This document shows positions 9,321-18,133 of a stretch of 46,508 nt of DNA, piece by piece (positions within the stretch are counted from its first letter, which is position 1; the number at the start of each line of letters is the position of its first letter). Both the position numbers and the translations under genes were made by a program. The notes below the pieces were generated by a model that saw only the letters and a list, made by a program, of their open reading frames with translations, did not search any database and was not told the DNA's origin. The stretch lies in contig NZ_JANIOA010000035.1 in assembly GCF_025175675.1 (NCBI RefSeq), positions 1 through 46,508 of the forward strand, written 5' to 3'. Source of the stretch: Sedimenticola hydrogenitrophicus. GTDB lineage: Bacteria; Pseudomonadota; Gammaproteobacteria; Chromatiales; Chromatiaceae.

Positions 9321-11069
9321 GTGAATAATCAAAACAAGCTGCTTGACTATGGCTTTTCCATCCTGCTGGTCTGGTGTTTTCTGTGGCTGCCGCTCATGCC
9401 GGCCGTTGCCCAGAGCAATGGGGGCACCGCGCAACCGGAAGGCGCGGTGGCACCCGCCACGATCGAGACCCTGATCTCTTTTATCGAGCTGAGGAAAGAG
9501 TTACGCAAGGATATCGAGACGCTGAATCGGCAGCTCCAGTCGACCGGGTCGGATGCCGAGAAGGCGCGACTGCGACAGCAATTGGAGAGCCTGGAGAACG
9601 ATCTCAGGGCCACCACCCGGAACTTTGAAAACATCGCGGCGGGTGTCGATATCACCTCCCTGCGGGGCGAGCCCGAGGAGGAGTTCAACCTGCAGCAGGA
9701 GGTGTTTGCCCTGGTGCGGCCGGCGATCGACGAGATGAAGGAGATGACCGCCCGGGTCCGTCAGAAATCGGAACTCAAGAAGCGGATCGCCTATTACCGG
9801 GAGCAGTTGCCGGTCGTCGACGAGGCGCTGAACAACCTTGCCAGAGTGAAGCAGGCCACCAAGGACCAGGCGCTGCTGCAGTCGCTGAGTCAGATCGAAG
9901 AGCAGTGGGCCAAGCAACAGGCGTTCATCCAGAGCGAATTGCAGGGGGCTCAGTTGCAGCTGAACAAACTGAATGCCGCGGAGACCTCCCTCGCCGAGGC
10001 CTCGCAGAGCTATCTGAAATCCTTTTTTCAGAAGCGCGGACTCTACCTGACCATCGCACTGCTGGTGGTGGCCGCCATTCTCCTGCTGTCTCGCCTGAGT
10101 GCCTCGGCGATGCAGCGTTATATCCCCGGATTCCGGGCCAAGCATCGCAGTTTCCGGGTCCGCCTGGTCGAGCTGCTGCAGCGCATGCTGACCGTGCTGT
10201 TGGCGATCCTCGGCCCGATGGCGGTGTTCTACCTGGTGGAAGACTGGGTGCTGTTCAGCCTGGGTATCCTGCTGCTGTTCGGCATCGCCTGGACCCTCAG
10301 GCAGGCCCTGCCGCGTTACTGGAGCCAGATACACCTGTTTCTCAATGTCGGCTCGGTACGCGAGGGCGAACGGATATTCATGGAGGGGTTGCCCTGGCGG
10401 GTGGAGCAGATCAATGTCTACAGCACCCTGGTGAATCCGGTGGCCGGTATCAGCCAGCGGGTGCCGATCGACGAGCTGGTGGATCTCAAATCACGCCCAT
10501 CGCAAATCGATGATCCCTGGTTTCCCTGCACTCAGGGGGACTGGGTTATCCTGAGCAACGGGATCAGGGGCAAGGTCACCGGTATCTCCCATGAACTGGT
10601 TCAACTGGTGGAGCGGGGTGGCGCCAGGCTGACCTACCAGATGACCGACTTCCTGGCCGCTGCGCCGCGCAATCTGGCGACCAACTTCCGGATCAAGGAG
10701 ACAATCGGTCTCAGTTACTCGCTACAGAAAGAGTGTACGCAAACCATTCCGGAGACGCTGCAGAACTACCTGTTTGAGCGCCTGCACCAGGAAGGTTATG
10801 GCGAGCAATTGCTGAATCTGCGGGTGGAGTTCGAGGCCGCCAACAGCTCGTCCCTGGATATAGTGGTGATCGCCGACTTCAAGGGTGAACTGGGCGACCT
10901 GTACAACCGTCTGCGGCGCGCCATCCAGCGCGGCTGTGTCGACGCCTGCAGCGAATACGGCTGGGAGATCCCGTTCCCGCAGCTGACCCTGCATGGGGCG
11001 GTCGCCACAACGGAGCCTGATGGCCCAGATAGCTCAGCCGTTATCAGTAAAAATTCTAGCCGCGAATAA
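9321..11069 (+). CDS. MscS-related mechanosensitive channel-like membrane protein with periplasmic coiled coil
   Basis: The 582-residue protein starts with a signal peptide (about 1-31, ending PAVAQ). A periplasmic helical coiled-coil region rich in Leu, Glu, Gln and Lys follows (about 45-235), then three membrane helices (about 240-260, 285-305, 308-325). A cytosolic MscS-like beta domain (VGSVREGERIFMEGLPWRVEQI, near 345; QGDWVILSNGIRGKVTGIS, near 410) and an alpha/beta C-terminal domain complete it. The layout is that of the large MscS/MscK-type channels with periplasmic extensions, but the pore-helix Gly/Ala pattern is weak, so channel activity is uncertain. The last codons (SKNSSRE and stop) are read from the left arm of the palindromic repeat at 11058, so the native C-terminus has been altered. 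Confidence 0.78.
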   Translation: MNNQNKLLDYGFSILLVWCFLWLPLMPAVAQSNGGTAQPEGAVAPATIETLISFIELRKELRKDIETLNRQLQSTGSDAEKARLRQQLESLENDLRATTRNFENIAAGVDITSLRGEPEEEFNLQQEVFALVRPAIDEMKEMTARVRQKSELKKRIAYYREQLPVVDEALNNLARVKQATKDQALLQSLSQIEEQWAKQQAFIQSELQGAQLQLNKLNAAETSLAEASQSYLKSFFQKRGLYLTIALLVVAAILLLSRLSASAMQRYIPGFRAKHRSFRVRLVELLQRMLTVLLAILGPMAVFYLVEDWVLFSLGILLLFGIAWTLRQALPRYWSQIHLFLNVGSVREGERIFMEGLPWRVEQINVYSTLVNPVAGISQRVPIDELVDLKSRPSQIDDPWFPCTQGDWVILSNGIRGKVTGISHELVQLVERGGARLTYQMTDFLAAAPRNLATNFRIKETIGLSYSLQKECTQTIPETLQNYLFERLHQEGYGEQLLNLRVEFEAANSSSLDIVVIADFKGELGDLYNRLRRAIQRGCVDACSEYGWEIPFPQLTLHGAVATTEPDGPDSSAVISKNSSRE

Positions 11070-11233
11070 ACGCAAATGAACGCGAATAAGCCTATTGGAA
11101 TCGCAGGCTCACACCAACAGGCTACAGACCACAATTCGTAATTCACCGGCAAGCACCGTAGCCTGAATAAAGCCGCTACGCCCCCATCAGGATAAATCGT
11201 GCCATGTGCGTTTATTCGCGTTTATTCGCGGCT
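11058..11233. repeat. Inverted-repeat element (agccgcgaataaacgc arms)
   Basis: Left arm 11058-11090 (agccgcgaataaacgc then aaatgaacgcgaataag) and right arm 11205-11233 (gcgtttattcgcggct at 11218-11233) share a perfect 16-bp inverted match. About 110 bp of unique sequence lies between them. The arms are degenerate tandem units of about 10-11 nt. Related arms occur at 16286, 17808/18020, 19836 and, more diverged, 40327. Confidence 0.8.
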
Positions 11234-11333
11234 TTAATAAACGGAGATCGACCCTGGCTGAGTGTGATGGGTAATCAGGCAACGGAATAATCATGTGGGA
11301 TCCCGTCAGCTGCGTGCTCGTCGTAGTGGCAAC

Positions 11334-12728
11334 TCAGCGGGGCAGGCTGACCACCGCCTCCAGCCCCCGCGTTTTACCCCGGCGCAGGGTGACATCACCG
11401 CCGTGGGCACGGGCGATATTGCGGGCGATGCCGAGACCGAGCCCGGTGCCGCCGGTCGCCCGGGCGCGGGACTCCTCACGTCGATAGAAGGGGTTGAACA
11501 GCTGCTCGAGTTCGGCCTCCGGGACCCCCTCGCCCCGGTCGGCGATAATGATGCTCAGCCGCTCCCGGTTGTCCTCCAGGCGGACATCCGCCGCCTGGCC
11601 GTAGCGCACCGCATTCTCGATCAGATTCATCAGGCAGCGCTTCAGCGCCAGTGGCCGCCCGCTGTAGGGCGCCACCTTCCCGCTTGCCAGGGTCATCTCC
11701 CAGCCCAGCTCCTGGGTATCGTCCTGCAGCGACTCCAGCAGTCCGTTGATGCTGATCGGCACCGGTTTCTCCTTGCTCTCGGTGCCGCGCAGGTAGTCCA
11801 GTGTGGCGAGTACCATCTGTTCCATCTCATCCAGATCCTGGTTGAAGCGGGATTGCAGTGCGTCGTCCTTGAGCAGCGCCAGGCGCAGGCGCAACCGGGT
11901 GATGGGGGTTTTCAGGTCATGGGAGACCGCCGCCAGCACCCGGCTGCGATCTTCAATGTAGCGCCGCAGTCGCTGCTGCATGGTGTTGAACGCGCGCACC
12001 GCTTTTTGCACCTCCTGTGGGCCGCTTTCGGTGAGCGGCGGGTAGCTGATGTCCTTGCCGAGATTGCGCGCCGCCTCCGCCAGGGTGCCGAGGGGCCGGG
12101 TGACCCAGCGTACCGCCAGCAGCGAGAGCAGGATGATGGAGACCAGCAACACGGCGAGATAGGCCAGCAACTTATAGGGCCAGTCTTCCATCCCTTCCGG
12201 AAGGGGACGCAGGATGTTCAGCCAGCCGCCGTCGGCGAGCCGGATACTGGCCTGGAATCCGTTTCTTGGCGGCCGGGAACGATAGGGGCGGGACTCGGTA
12301 AACCGGCGTTCGGCAACCTCCTCCCGGTGTTGACGCCAGCGGCTGCGTTCCGATTCATCGCCATTGCGCAGCGGATTGATTGCCACCTGGATCGGGGTGT
12401 GTTCGGAGAGCGCCTGGCGTAACAACATCTCCAGGTGGTTGGACGGTATCGCCTCCGGACCCTGTGGCAGCGGTTGGTCGGCCAGGGTGACCTGAAACTG
12501 GGAGGTGCTGAATGCCCGGACGATGCGCGGGCGCTCCGTCGCCGGCGTCTCCTCCAACAGGTAGACCAGGGAGGCGATGCGCTGGACCAGCTGAATGCCG
12601 GTGTTTTCCCGGATCACATCGACCCGGTCCTTGAGCAACAGTCCGGTGCTGAGAAGCTGGGTCAGCAGCAGGCCCACGATCAGGATCAGGACCAGGCGGC
12701 CGAACAGGGAACGGGGCAGCAGCCTCAT
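11334..12728 (-). CDS. EnvZ-like membrane sensor histidine kinase
   Basis: The 464-residue kinase has helix 1 at about 10-30, a periplasmic sensor of about 150 residues with an Arg-rich patch (SRWRQHREEVAERRF), helix 2 at about 186-207 and a HAMP linker. A HisKA domain (VSHDLKTPITRLRLRL, phospho-His near 268) and a HATPase_c domain with N box NLIENAVRYG (near 364), G1 DRGEGVPE (near 401) and G2 GGTGLGLGIA (near 430) follow. HDLKTPITRLRLR is the EnvZ-type H box. It overlaps its response regulator gene by 4 bp (ATGA), so the two are co-translated. The signal is unknown; the divergent Spy-like gene suggests envelope stress or metals. Confidence 0.93.
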   Translation of the reverse strand: MRLLPRSLFGRLVLILIVGLLLTQLLSTGLLLKDRVDVIRENTGIQLVQRIASLVYLLEETPATERPRIVRAFSTSQFQVTLADQPLPQGPEAIPSNHLEMLLRQALSEHTPIQVAINPLRNGDESERSRWRQHREEVAERRFTESRPYRSRPPRNGFQASIRLADGGWLNILRPLPEGMEDWPYKLLAYLAVLLVSIILLSLLAVRWVTRPLGTLAEAARNLGKDISYPPLTESGPQEVQKAVRAFNTMQQRLRRYIEDRSRVLAAVSHDLKTPITRLRLRLALLKDDALQSRFNQDLDEMEQMVLATLDYLRGTESKEKPVPISINGLLESLQDDTQELGWEMTLASGKVAPYSGRPLALKRCLMNLIENAVRYGQAADVRLEDNRERLSIIIADRGEGVPEAELEQLFNPFYRREESRARATGGTGLGLGIARNIARAHGGDVTLRRGKTRGLEAVVSLPR

Positions 12729-13456
12729 GCCGTGTTCCCTCGATGATTCACCTGCACCGCGAACACATAACCCTCACCGCGTACCGTCTTGATGATCCCA
12801 GGATCCTTCGGGTCGTCCTCCAGACGTCTCCTGAGGCGGCTCACCAGCACATCGATACTGCGATCGAAGGGATCGGCGTCCCGACCCTGGGTCAGGTCGA
12901 GCAACTGGTCCCGGTTCAGCACCCGGTTGGGGTGCTCCAGGAACACCTTGAGCAGTCGGTACTCGGCTCCGCTGAGGGGTACCACCGCCCCACTGGATGA
13001 TTCCAGGTGCCGCGCCACCGGGTCCAGGGTCCAGTTGGCAAAGCGGATTGCCCGGACTGGCGACTCCGGCTGGTCGTAGGGTAGGGCGGCGCTGCGGCGC
13101 AGGACCACCTTGATGCGTGCCAGCAACTCCCGGGGATTGAACGGCTTGGGCAGGTAGTCGTCGGCACCCATCTCCAGGCCCAGGATTCGGTCCATCTCAT
13201 CGCCCCGGGCGGTGAGCATGATGATGGGGACTCTGGATTTCACCCGCAGGTTGCGACAGAGCTCCAGGCCGTCGGCACCGGGCAGCATCAGGTCCAGCAC
13301 CACCAGATCGATGCGCTGCTCCTCCAGTACCCGGTTCATCGCCTTGCCTTCACCCACCGCGGTCACCCGGTAGCCGTTCTGCTCCAGGTAGGCCTGCAGC
13401 AGTTGGCGGATCTCCGGATCGTCATCCACCACCAGGATATGTCGTCTCTTTTCCAT
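12725..13456 (-). CDS. OmpR-family response regulator
   Basis: The 243-residue regulator has a receiver (acidic DDD at 11-13, phospho-acceptor Asp55 in LVVLDLMLPG, Thr/Ala in MLTARG, Lys in PKPFNPREL) and an OmpR/PhoB winged helix in the C-terminal half (FDRSIDVLVSRLRRRLEDD and GYVF). It is the first gene of a two-gene operon with the kinase. It is divergent from the Spy-like gene across a 183-bp region with tandem TGTAACA repeats, its probable binding sites. Confidence 0.94.
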   Translation of the reverse strand: MEKRRHILVVDDDPEIRQLLQAYLEQNGYRVTAVGEGKAMNRVLEEQRIDLVVLDLMLPGADGLELCRNLRVKSRVPIIMLTARGDEMDRILGLEMGADDYLPKPFNPRELLARIKVVLRRSAALPYDQPESPVRAIRFANWTLDPVARHLESSSGAVVPLSGAEYRLLKVFLEHPNRVLNRDQLLDLTQGRDADPFDRSIDVLVSRLRRRLEDDPKDPGIIKTVRGEGYVFAVQVNHRGNTA

Positions 13457-13500
13457 AGGCTCTTTATACCCGAATCATCGTCGCGTGCGCGGGTGGATTT

Positions 13501-13517
13501 TGTAACAGAGTGTAACA
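13501..13517. promoter_or_regulatory. Tandem TGTAACA direct repeats, probable OmpR-type operator
   Basis: TGTAACA occurs at 13501-13507 and again at 13511-13517. The exact 10-bp phase matches the head-to-tail binding of OmpR/PhoB winged-helix dimers. An inverted TGTTAC follows at 13528-13533. The site lies between the two-component operon and the Spy-like gene, which suggests autoregulation and target activation. Confidence 0.55.
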
Positions 13518-13639
13518 GGCGGACGGCTGTTACTCAGGCTTACAAAAAACCGTTTTTCTGACATTGTCGGGTTACAGCGGGCTGGTCTGATAGGAGCCAC
13601 AGACGGGGCATGTCGCCCCGGTAACAGCGAGGAATGCAG

Positions 13640-14155
13640 ATGAAACGTTCAACCAAGATGATTCTGACCGCGGTAGCGGTCGTCGGTATCAGTGCCGCAT
13701 CCATCTCCTATGTTTCCGCCGGTGGCCGATTCGGCGATTGCGGTTATGGACAGGGCTTTGGACCGGGACAAATGAGTATGCAGCAAGGCGGCCATGGCAA
13801 TTGGGGCCGGCATGGCCCCGGACGAGGAACGCCGGAGGATCACAGCGCCCGAATGGAACAGGGACTGGACATGCTGAAATACAAGCTGCGTATCACCGAG
13901 GCCCAGGAGCCCGCCTGGCAGGCCTTTGAACAGGCCATGAAACAGAAAATGACCAGTCGCCTGGAACGGCGCGAGGCGATGCGCGACGGGGACGGGGTTA
14001 CGGTTGCCGAACGGGTCAAGGGGATGCGCGAGGGTGCCGGCCAGATGAGCGAAATGGCCGATGCCATCGAGCAGCTCTATACCAGCCTGACATCCGAGCA
14101 ACAGAAGATCGCTGATGCAATGCGGCCGATGGGGCGTATGAAATACATGCGGTAA
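13640..14155 (+). CDS. Spy/CpxP-like periplasmic LTXXQ-type protein
   Basis: The 171-residue protein has a signal peptide (MKRSTKMILTAVAVVGISAASISYVSA). A Gly/Met/Gln/His-rich flexible stretch follows (about 30-65, GFGPGQMSMQQGGHG, with one Cys), which could bind metal. A helical Spy/CpxP-like domain (about 70-165) carries KLRITEAQEPAWQAF and a second LTSEQQKIADAM, the two LTxxQ-like motifs. Such proteins are periplasmic chaperones or metal/stress sensors. The ATG at 13640 is chosen over 13634 because GAGG lies seven bases before it. It is divergent from, and likely controlled by, the adjacent two-component system. Confidence 0.85.
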   Translation: MKRSTKMILTAVAVVGISAASISYVSAGGRFGDCGYGQGFGPGQMSMQQGGHGNWGRHGPGRGTPEDHSARMEQGLDMLKYKLRITEAQEPAWQAFEQAMKQKMTSRLERREAMRDGDGVTVAERVKGMREGAGQMSEMADAIEQLYTSLTSEQQKIADAMRPMGRMKYMR

Positions 14156-14207
14156 TGTGCCTGCCCTGGACTGGCGCACTCCGCAACGGTGTGCGCCGGT
14201 CATTTGA

Positions 14208-16160
14208 TTATGACTGCAGCTCCGGGCGGTTGGCGAACAGCTCCAGCGCTTCCGGATTGGCCAGCGCCTCCTTGTTCTTCACCGGCCGGTTGTGCACCAC
14301 CTCGCGCACCGCCAGTTCCACGATCTTGCCGCTCTTGGTACGCGGGATATCGCTTACCTGTACCACCCGGGCAGGCACATGGCGGGGTGTGGTGTTGGCG
14401 CGGATCTGCCGCTTTACCTTTTCGATCAGCGCGTCATCCAGATCCAGGCCGTCGCGCAGGCGCACGAACAGCACCACCCGCACATCGCCCTGCCACTCCT
14501 GGCCGATCACCAGGCTCTCCACCACCTCGTCCAGCTGTTCCACCTGGCGATAGATCTCGGCCGTGCCGATACGCACACCGCCGGGGTTGAGCACGGCGTC
14601 GGAGCGGCCGTAGATGATGATGCCGTCCTGGGCGGTCAGCTCCACGTAGTCGCCGTGGCACCAGACGTTGGGGAAGCGGTCGAAGTAGGCGCCGTGGTAC
14701 TTCTCCCCGTCGGGATCGTTCCAGAAACCGATCGGCATGGAGGGGAAGGGGGCGGTACAGACCAGCTCGCCCTTCTCGCCGCGTACCGGCTCGCCGTCGT
14801 CGTTCCACACCTCCACCCGCATGCCCAGGCCGCGGCACTGCAGCTCGCCGCGGTGGACCGGCAGCACCGGGTTGCCGAGGGCGAAGCAGGAGATGATGTC
14901 GGTGCCGCCGGAGATGGAGGAGAGACACAAATCCTGCTTGATATGTTCATAGACGAAATCGAACGCCTCCGGCACTAGCGGCGAGCCGGTGGAGCAGAGG
15001 GTGCGCACGGATGAGAGATCGTGGGTCTCGCGCGGTTTCAGCCCCGCCTTGTTGATGGCGTCGATGAACTTGGCCGAGGTGCCGAACTGGGTCATGCGCT
15101 CCGCGTCGGCGTAGTCGAACAGCACATTGCCGTTCGGGTAGAAGGGGGAGCCGTCATAGAGAAGCAGGGTCGCCTCGGCGGCCAGCCCGGAGACCAGCCA
15201 GTTCCACATCATCCAGCCACAGGTGGTGAAGAAGAAGGTGCGATCCCCCGGCCTTACATCGGTGTGCAGGCGGTGCTCCTTGAGGTGTTGCAGCAGGGTA
15301 CCGCCGGCACCGTGCACGATACACTTGGGCACCCCGGTGGTACCGGAGGAGAACATGATGTAGAGCGGGTGATCGAACGGCAGCTGCCTGAAGCCGATCT
15401 CCTGTGCGTCGTAGTCATCGATGAACTCCCCCAGGGATAGGGCGCCCTCGATCGACTCCAGCGGGAACTGCTCCCGGGTATAGGGGATCACCACCACCTT
15501 TTCGATGCCGGGGATACGCCGGCGGATCTCGGCGATCTTCTCCAGGCTGTCATGGGTCTTGCCGTTGTAGTAGTAGCCGTCGGCGGCGAACAGCAGCTTC
15601 GGCTCGATCTGGCCAAAGCGGTCCACCACGCCGTTGACTCCGAAGTCCGGTGAGCAGGAGGACCAGATGGCGCCTAGACTGCTGGCGGCCAGCATGGCGA
15701 TAATGGTCTCCGGCATGTTGGGCAGGTAGGCGGCCACCCGGTCACCTTCACCGATGCCGGCCGCCTCGAGTGCCTGGGCCACCCGGGAGACGTGATGGTA
15801 GAGTTCCCGGTGGCTGACGCGTCGCGCCACCTTGTCCTCCCCGCGGAACACCAGGGCGTCGCTGTCGTCGCGGCGGCGCAGCAGGTTCTGGGCGAAATTG
15901 AGCCGTGCCTGGGGAAACCAGCGGGCGCCCGGCATCTTGTCGCCGTCTTCCAGTACCACCTCGCCCCTTTGGTCGGCAATGACGCCGCTCTCTTCCCATA
16001 GGGCGCTCCAGAACGCCTCCGGCTGGTCGATTGACCATTGGTAGAGGGCGGGGTAGTCGGCTAGTGCCGTGCCGTGTTTCTGATTCACAAAACGTCGGAA
16101 GCGGGTGAGGTTCGCCTGTTCGATCTGGTCGGCATTGGGTTGCCAGAGCGGTTCTTCCAT
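14208..16160 (-). CDS. Acetoacetyl-CoA synthetase
   Basis: This ATP-dependent acyl-CoA ligase makes acetoacetyl-CoA from acetoacetate in the cytosol. The 650-residue protein has the acetoacetate-CoA ligase layout: an N-terminal [10 protein letters not shown]-like ACAS_N region, and the AMP-binding P-loop [13 protein letters not shown] at about 265-278. [26 protein letters not shown] (near 525) and C-terminal [14 protein letters not shown] (near 605, catalytic Lys) follow. [13 protein letters not shown] is characteristic of this subfamily. The ATG at 16160 has GGAG six bases upstream and is better than the in-frame ATG at 16172. Acetoacetate is a product of the fumarylacetoacetate hydrolase step encoded upstream, and of leucine breakdown. 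An ACGT-rich operator lies 25-49 bp upstream of the start. Confidence 0.93.
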   Translation of the reverse strand: MEEPLWQPNADQIEQANLTRFRRFVNQKHGTALADYPALYQWSIDQPEAFWSALWEESGVIADQRGEVVLEDGDKMPGARWFPQARLNFAQNLLRRRDDSDALVFRGEDKVARRVSHRELYHHVSRVAQALEAAGIGEGDRVAAYLPNMPETIIAMLAASSLGAIWSSCSPDFGVNGVVDRFGQIEPKLLFAADGYYYNGKTHDSLEKIAEIRRRIPGIEKVVVIPYTREQFPLESIEGALSLGEFIDDYDAQEIGFRQLPFDHPLYIMFSSGTTGVPKCIVHGAGGTLLQHLKEHRLHTDVRPGDRTFFFTTCGWMMWNWLVSGLAAEATLLLYDGSPFYPNGNVLFDYADAERMTQFGTSAKFIDAINKAGLKPRETHDLSSVRTLCSTGSPLVPEAFDFVYEHIKQDLCLSSISGGTDIISCFALGNPVLPVHRGELQCRGLGMRVEVWNDDGEPVRGEKGELVCTAPFPSMPIGFWNDPDGEKYHGAYFDRFPNVWCHGDYVELTAQDGIIIYGRSDAVLNPGGVRIGTAEIYRQVEQLDEVVESLVIGQEWQGDVRVVLFVRLRDGLDLDDALIEKVKRQIRANTTPRHVPARVVQVSDIPRTKSGKIVELAVREVVHNRPVKNKEALANPEALELFANRPELQS

Positions 16161-16184
16161 TATTATCTCCACAGGTATAAAGTC

Positions 16185-16209
16185 TTTACGTTAACGTAAA
16201 CGTTATAAA
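16185..16209 (-). promoter_or_regulatory. LiuR-like operator in front of acetoacetyl-CoA synthetase
   Basis: TTTACGTTAACGTAAA (16185-16200) is a perfect 16-bp palindrome. It overlaps a second ACGT-AA-ACGT unit (16194-16203), giving three ACGT half-sites spaced six bases apart. The 3' part is almost the same as 1147-1164 upstream of the nitroreductase. LiuR (MerR family) controls branched-chain amino acid and acetoacetate use in many gammaproteobacteria, and acetoacetyl-CoA synthetase is a known type of target. No liuR gene is in the window. Confidence 0.6.
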
Positions 16210-16285
16210 AGAATAGCACTGATCAGGCGCAAAATGAAAATGCCTTGATCTGTCAGTTGAACGCTATTTGGATTGCTGTTTTTTT

Positions 16286-16318
16286 AGCCGCGAATGAATG
16301 CGAATACACGCAGATAAC
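16286..16318. repeat. Single arm of the agccgcgaatgaa intergenic repeat family
   Basis: The sequence from agccgcgaatgaatgcga to cacgcagataac matches arms at 11058, 17808 and 19836. Only one arm is recognisable here. It abuts a gtaggttggggtgagc palindrome, so at least two repeat families are stacked in this 522-bp gene-free gap. Confidence 0.65.
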
Positions 16319-16332
16319 AACGCGATCCTGCA

Positions 16333-16420
16333 GTAGGTTGGGGTGAGCGGAGCGAACCCCAACGAACGACAGTCCCGTGCAACACCAAATGTTGGGGTTC
16401 GCAAGCTCACCCCAACCTAC
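16333..16420. repeat. Palindrome of the gtaggttggggtgagc family, copy 1
   Basis: Left arm 16333-16363 (gtaggttggggtgagcggag then cgaaccccaac) is inverted at 16391-16420 (gttggggttcgcaagctcac then cccaacctac). A second copy with the same arms is at 19883-19970, and a related single arm lies at about 17928-17946. Similar sequences are common between genes of many proteobacteria; no coding role is seen. Confidence 0.8.
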
Positions 16421-16440
16421 GCCCTACACCCTTGGCCTTA

Positions 16441-16482
16441 TGCCCTCGCCGAAGCCCTCGTTGCCCTTGCGCTGGATGATTT
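16441..16482. repeat. 42-bp duplicated fragment of the adjacent hpd gene
   Basis: The 42 bases here are identical to 16763-16804, within the 3' coding part of the 4-hydroxyphenylpyruvate dioxygenase gene. They correspond antisense to the region around GNEGFGEGNF. The fragment is out of context in the intergenic repeat cluster. It is followed by a cgttcccacgctctgcgtgg hairpin-type repeat (16489-16510), and the rest of 16511-16682 shows no gene. Confidence 0.85.
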
Positions 16483-16682
16483 TGTCCTCGTTCCCACGCT
16501 CTGCGTGGAAATGCATATCGCAGTGCACCGTGCGCGCGCCGTAACACACCGTTTGACGACCATGGATGCGTTGGGTTACGCGGCGCCCGGGCTTTGTCGC
16601 GGTCTGGATGCGCAGTGCCTGTGCGCCGCTAACCCAACCTACGCTGTTTTATCACTACTTGGAGAGGATCATAGCAGAGCCC

Positions 16683-17762
16683 TCAATGGCTCGCCTTATG
16701 CTCGCTGATCACGCCGCGGCGCAGCTGATCCAGCTCGATCGATTCGAACAGCGCCTTGAAGTTGCCCTCGCCGAAGCCCTCGTTGCCCTTGCGCTGGATG
16801 ATTTCGAAGAAGATCGGACCGATCACCGTGCGGGTGAAGATCTGCAGCAGCAGCCCCTGGCCCTCGCTGGGCGCCCCGTCGATCAGAATGCGGTTTTTAC
16901 GCAGCCGTTCCAGCTCCTCGCCGTGGCCGGGCACCCGGGTATCGACCTGCTCGTAGTAGGTGTCCGAGGTCTCCTGCAGCGGCACACGCAATTCACGCAA
17001 ACGTTCCACCGTGGCATGGATATCCCCGGTGCCCAGGGCGATATGCTGTATCCCCTCGCCATGATAGGCGTGCAGATACTCCTGGATCTGGGATTGGTCG
17101 TCGCGGCTCTCGTTGATCGGGATGCGGATCTTGCCGCAGGGGCTGGTCATGGCGCGCGAGCGCAGGCCGGTCAGCTTGCCCTCGATATCGAAATAGCCTA
17201 CCTCGCGGAAATTGAACAGGCGAGCGTAGAAATCCGCCCACTCGTCCATGCGCCCACGATAGACGTTGTGGGTGAGGTGATCGATGTAGGTGAGGCCGAC
17301 CCCCTGGGGATGGGGATCGACCCCCGGGATGGGTACGAAGTCCACGTCGTAGATGCTGCCCTTGTCACCATAGCGGTCGATCAGGTAGATCAGCGAATCG
17401 CCGATCCCCTTGATGGTGGGGATGTTGAGCTCCATCGGTCCCGCCCGGGTCTCCACCCCCCAGGCACCGAGTTCGAGGGCCATGGCGTAGGCGCGTGCCG
17501 CATCCCTGACCCGGAAGGCGATGGCGCAGGCGCTGGGGCCGTGCTGGCGGGCGAAGGAGCGGGGGAAGCCGGTCTTCTCCGCGTTGATCAGGAAGTTGAT
17601 ATCACCCTGTCGATAGAGGGTCACATCCTTGGAACGGTGGCGGGCGATGGCCACGAAGCCGAGCTGCTCGAACAGCCGGCCCAGCGCCTGCGGCTCCGGC
17701 GAGGTGTATTCGACGAATTCGAAGCCGTCCGTTCCCATCGGGTTGTCCCAGAGTTGTCCCAT
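16683..17762 (-). CDS. hppD: 4-hydroxyphenylpyruvate dioxygenase
   Basis: This non-heme Fe(II) enzyme converts 4-hydroxyphenylpyruvate and O2 to homogentisate and CO2, the second step of tyrosine catabolism. The 359-residue protein has two VOC-type modules. The Fe ligands are His in IDHLTHNV (near 161), His in GIQHIAL (near 240) and Glu in FFEIIQRKG (near 318). The C-terminal GNEGFGEGNFKALFESIE is the family hallmark. The length is normal for bacterial HPPD. It lies downstream of the maiA/fah genes on the same strand but is separated from them by 371 bp of repeats, so it may need its own promoter. Confidence 0.95.
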   Translation of the reverse strand: MGQLWDNPMGTDGFEFVEYTSPEPQALGRLFEQLGFVAIARHRSKDVTLYRQGDINFLINAEKTGFPRSFARQHGPSACAIAFRVRDAARAYAMALELGAWGVETRAGPMELNIPTIKGIGDSLIYLIDRYGDKGSIYDVDFVPIPGVDPHPQGVGLTYIDHLTHNVYRGRMDEWADFYARLFNFREVGYFDIEGKLTGLRSRAMTSPCGKIRIPINESRDDQSQIQEYLHAYHGEGIQHIALGTGDIHATVERLRELRVPLQETSDTYYEQVDTRVPGHGEELERLRKNRILIDGAPSEGQGLLLQIFTRTVIGPIFFEIIQRKGNEGFGEGNFKALFESIELDQLRRGVISEHKASH

Positions 17763-17807
17763 GCTTCACCTCCTGGCCGGTGGCCGATTTCTGCAAAAGA
17801 AACAATT

Positions 17808-18039
17808 AGCCGCGAATGAACGTGAATAAACGCAAATAAAGTCATTAGGATAGTCGCGTAGGGTGGGCACGTTGTCTGTGCCCACCTTGTTCCCCGGTGC
17901 CGCACCTTCCGCGTGGACATAAACTACGTGCTCACCCCAACCTACACGCTTCATCGTGGCCATGGTGTTTGCTTGTGACGCGGGATGCGGTTCGTGCCTC
18001 ACCGGCCACTACTTTAATGGCTTTATTCGCGTTCATTCC
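17808..18039. repeat. Composite palindromic repeat between hpd and maiA
   Basis: Outer arms are agccgcgaatgaacgtgaat at 17808 and ggctttattcgcgttcattc at 18019-18038, an inverted pair of the family at 11058. Between them lie gcgtagggtgggcacg..gtgcccacc (17857-17885) and ctcaccccaacctac (17931-17945), pieces of the gtaggttggggtgagc family. No gene is seen in 17763-18133. Confidence 0.7.
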
Positions 18040-18133
18040 ATCCTCAGGTCCGTAAAAGGTACGTCCCTGCACCACTCCTTGTGGCTAAATTCCAAGGGGA
18101 CTGATTATTAGATAACCAGCGCACTGTCTGGGT

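Noticed and set aside
14292-15440. Plus-strand frames over acetoacetyl-CoA synthetase
   Set aside because: They are antisense to a complete, motif-rich enzyme and have no features of their own.
16566-17819. Plus-strand open frame of 417 codons over hppD
   Set aside because: It is a shadow of hppD and runs out into repeat sequence at both ends.
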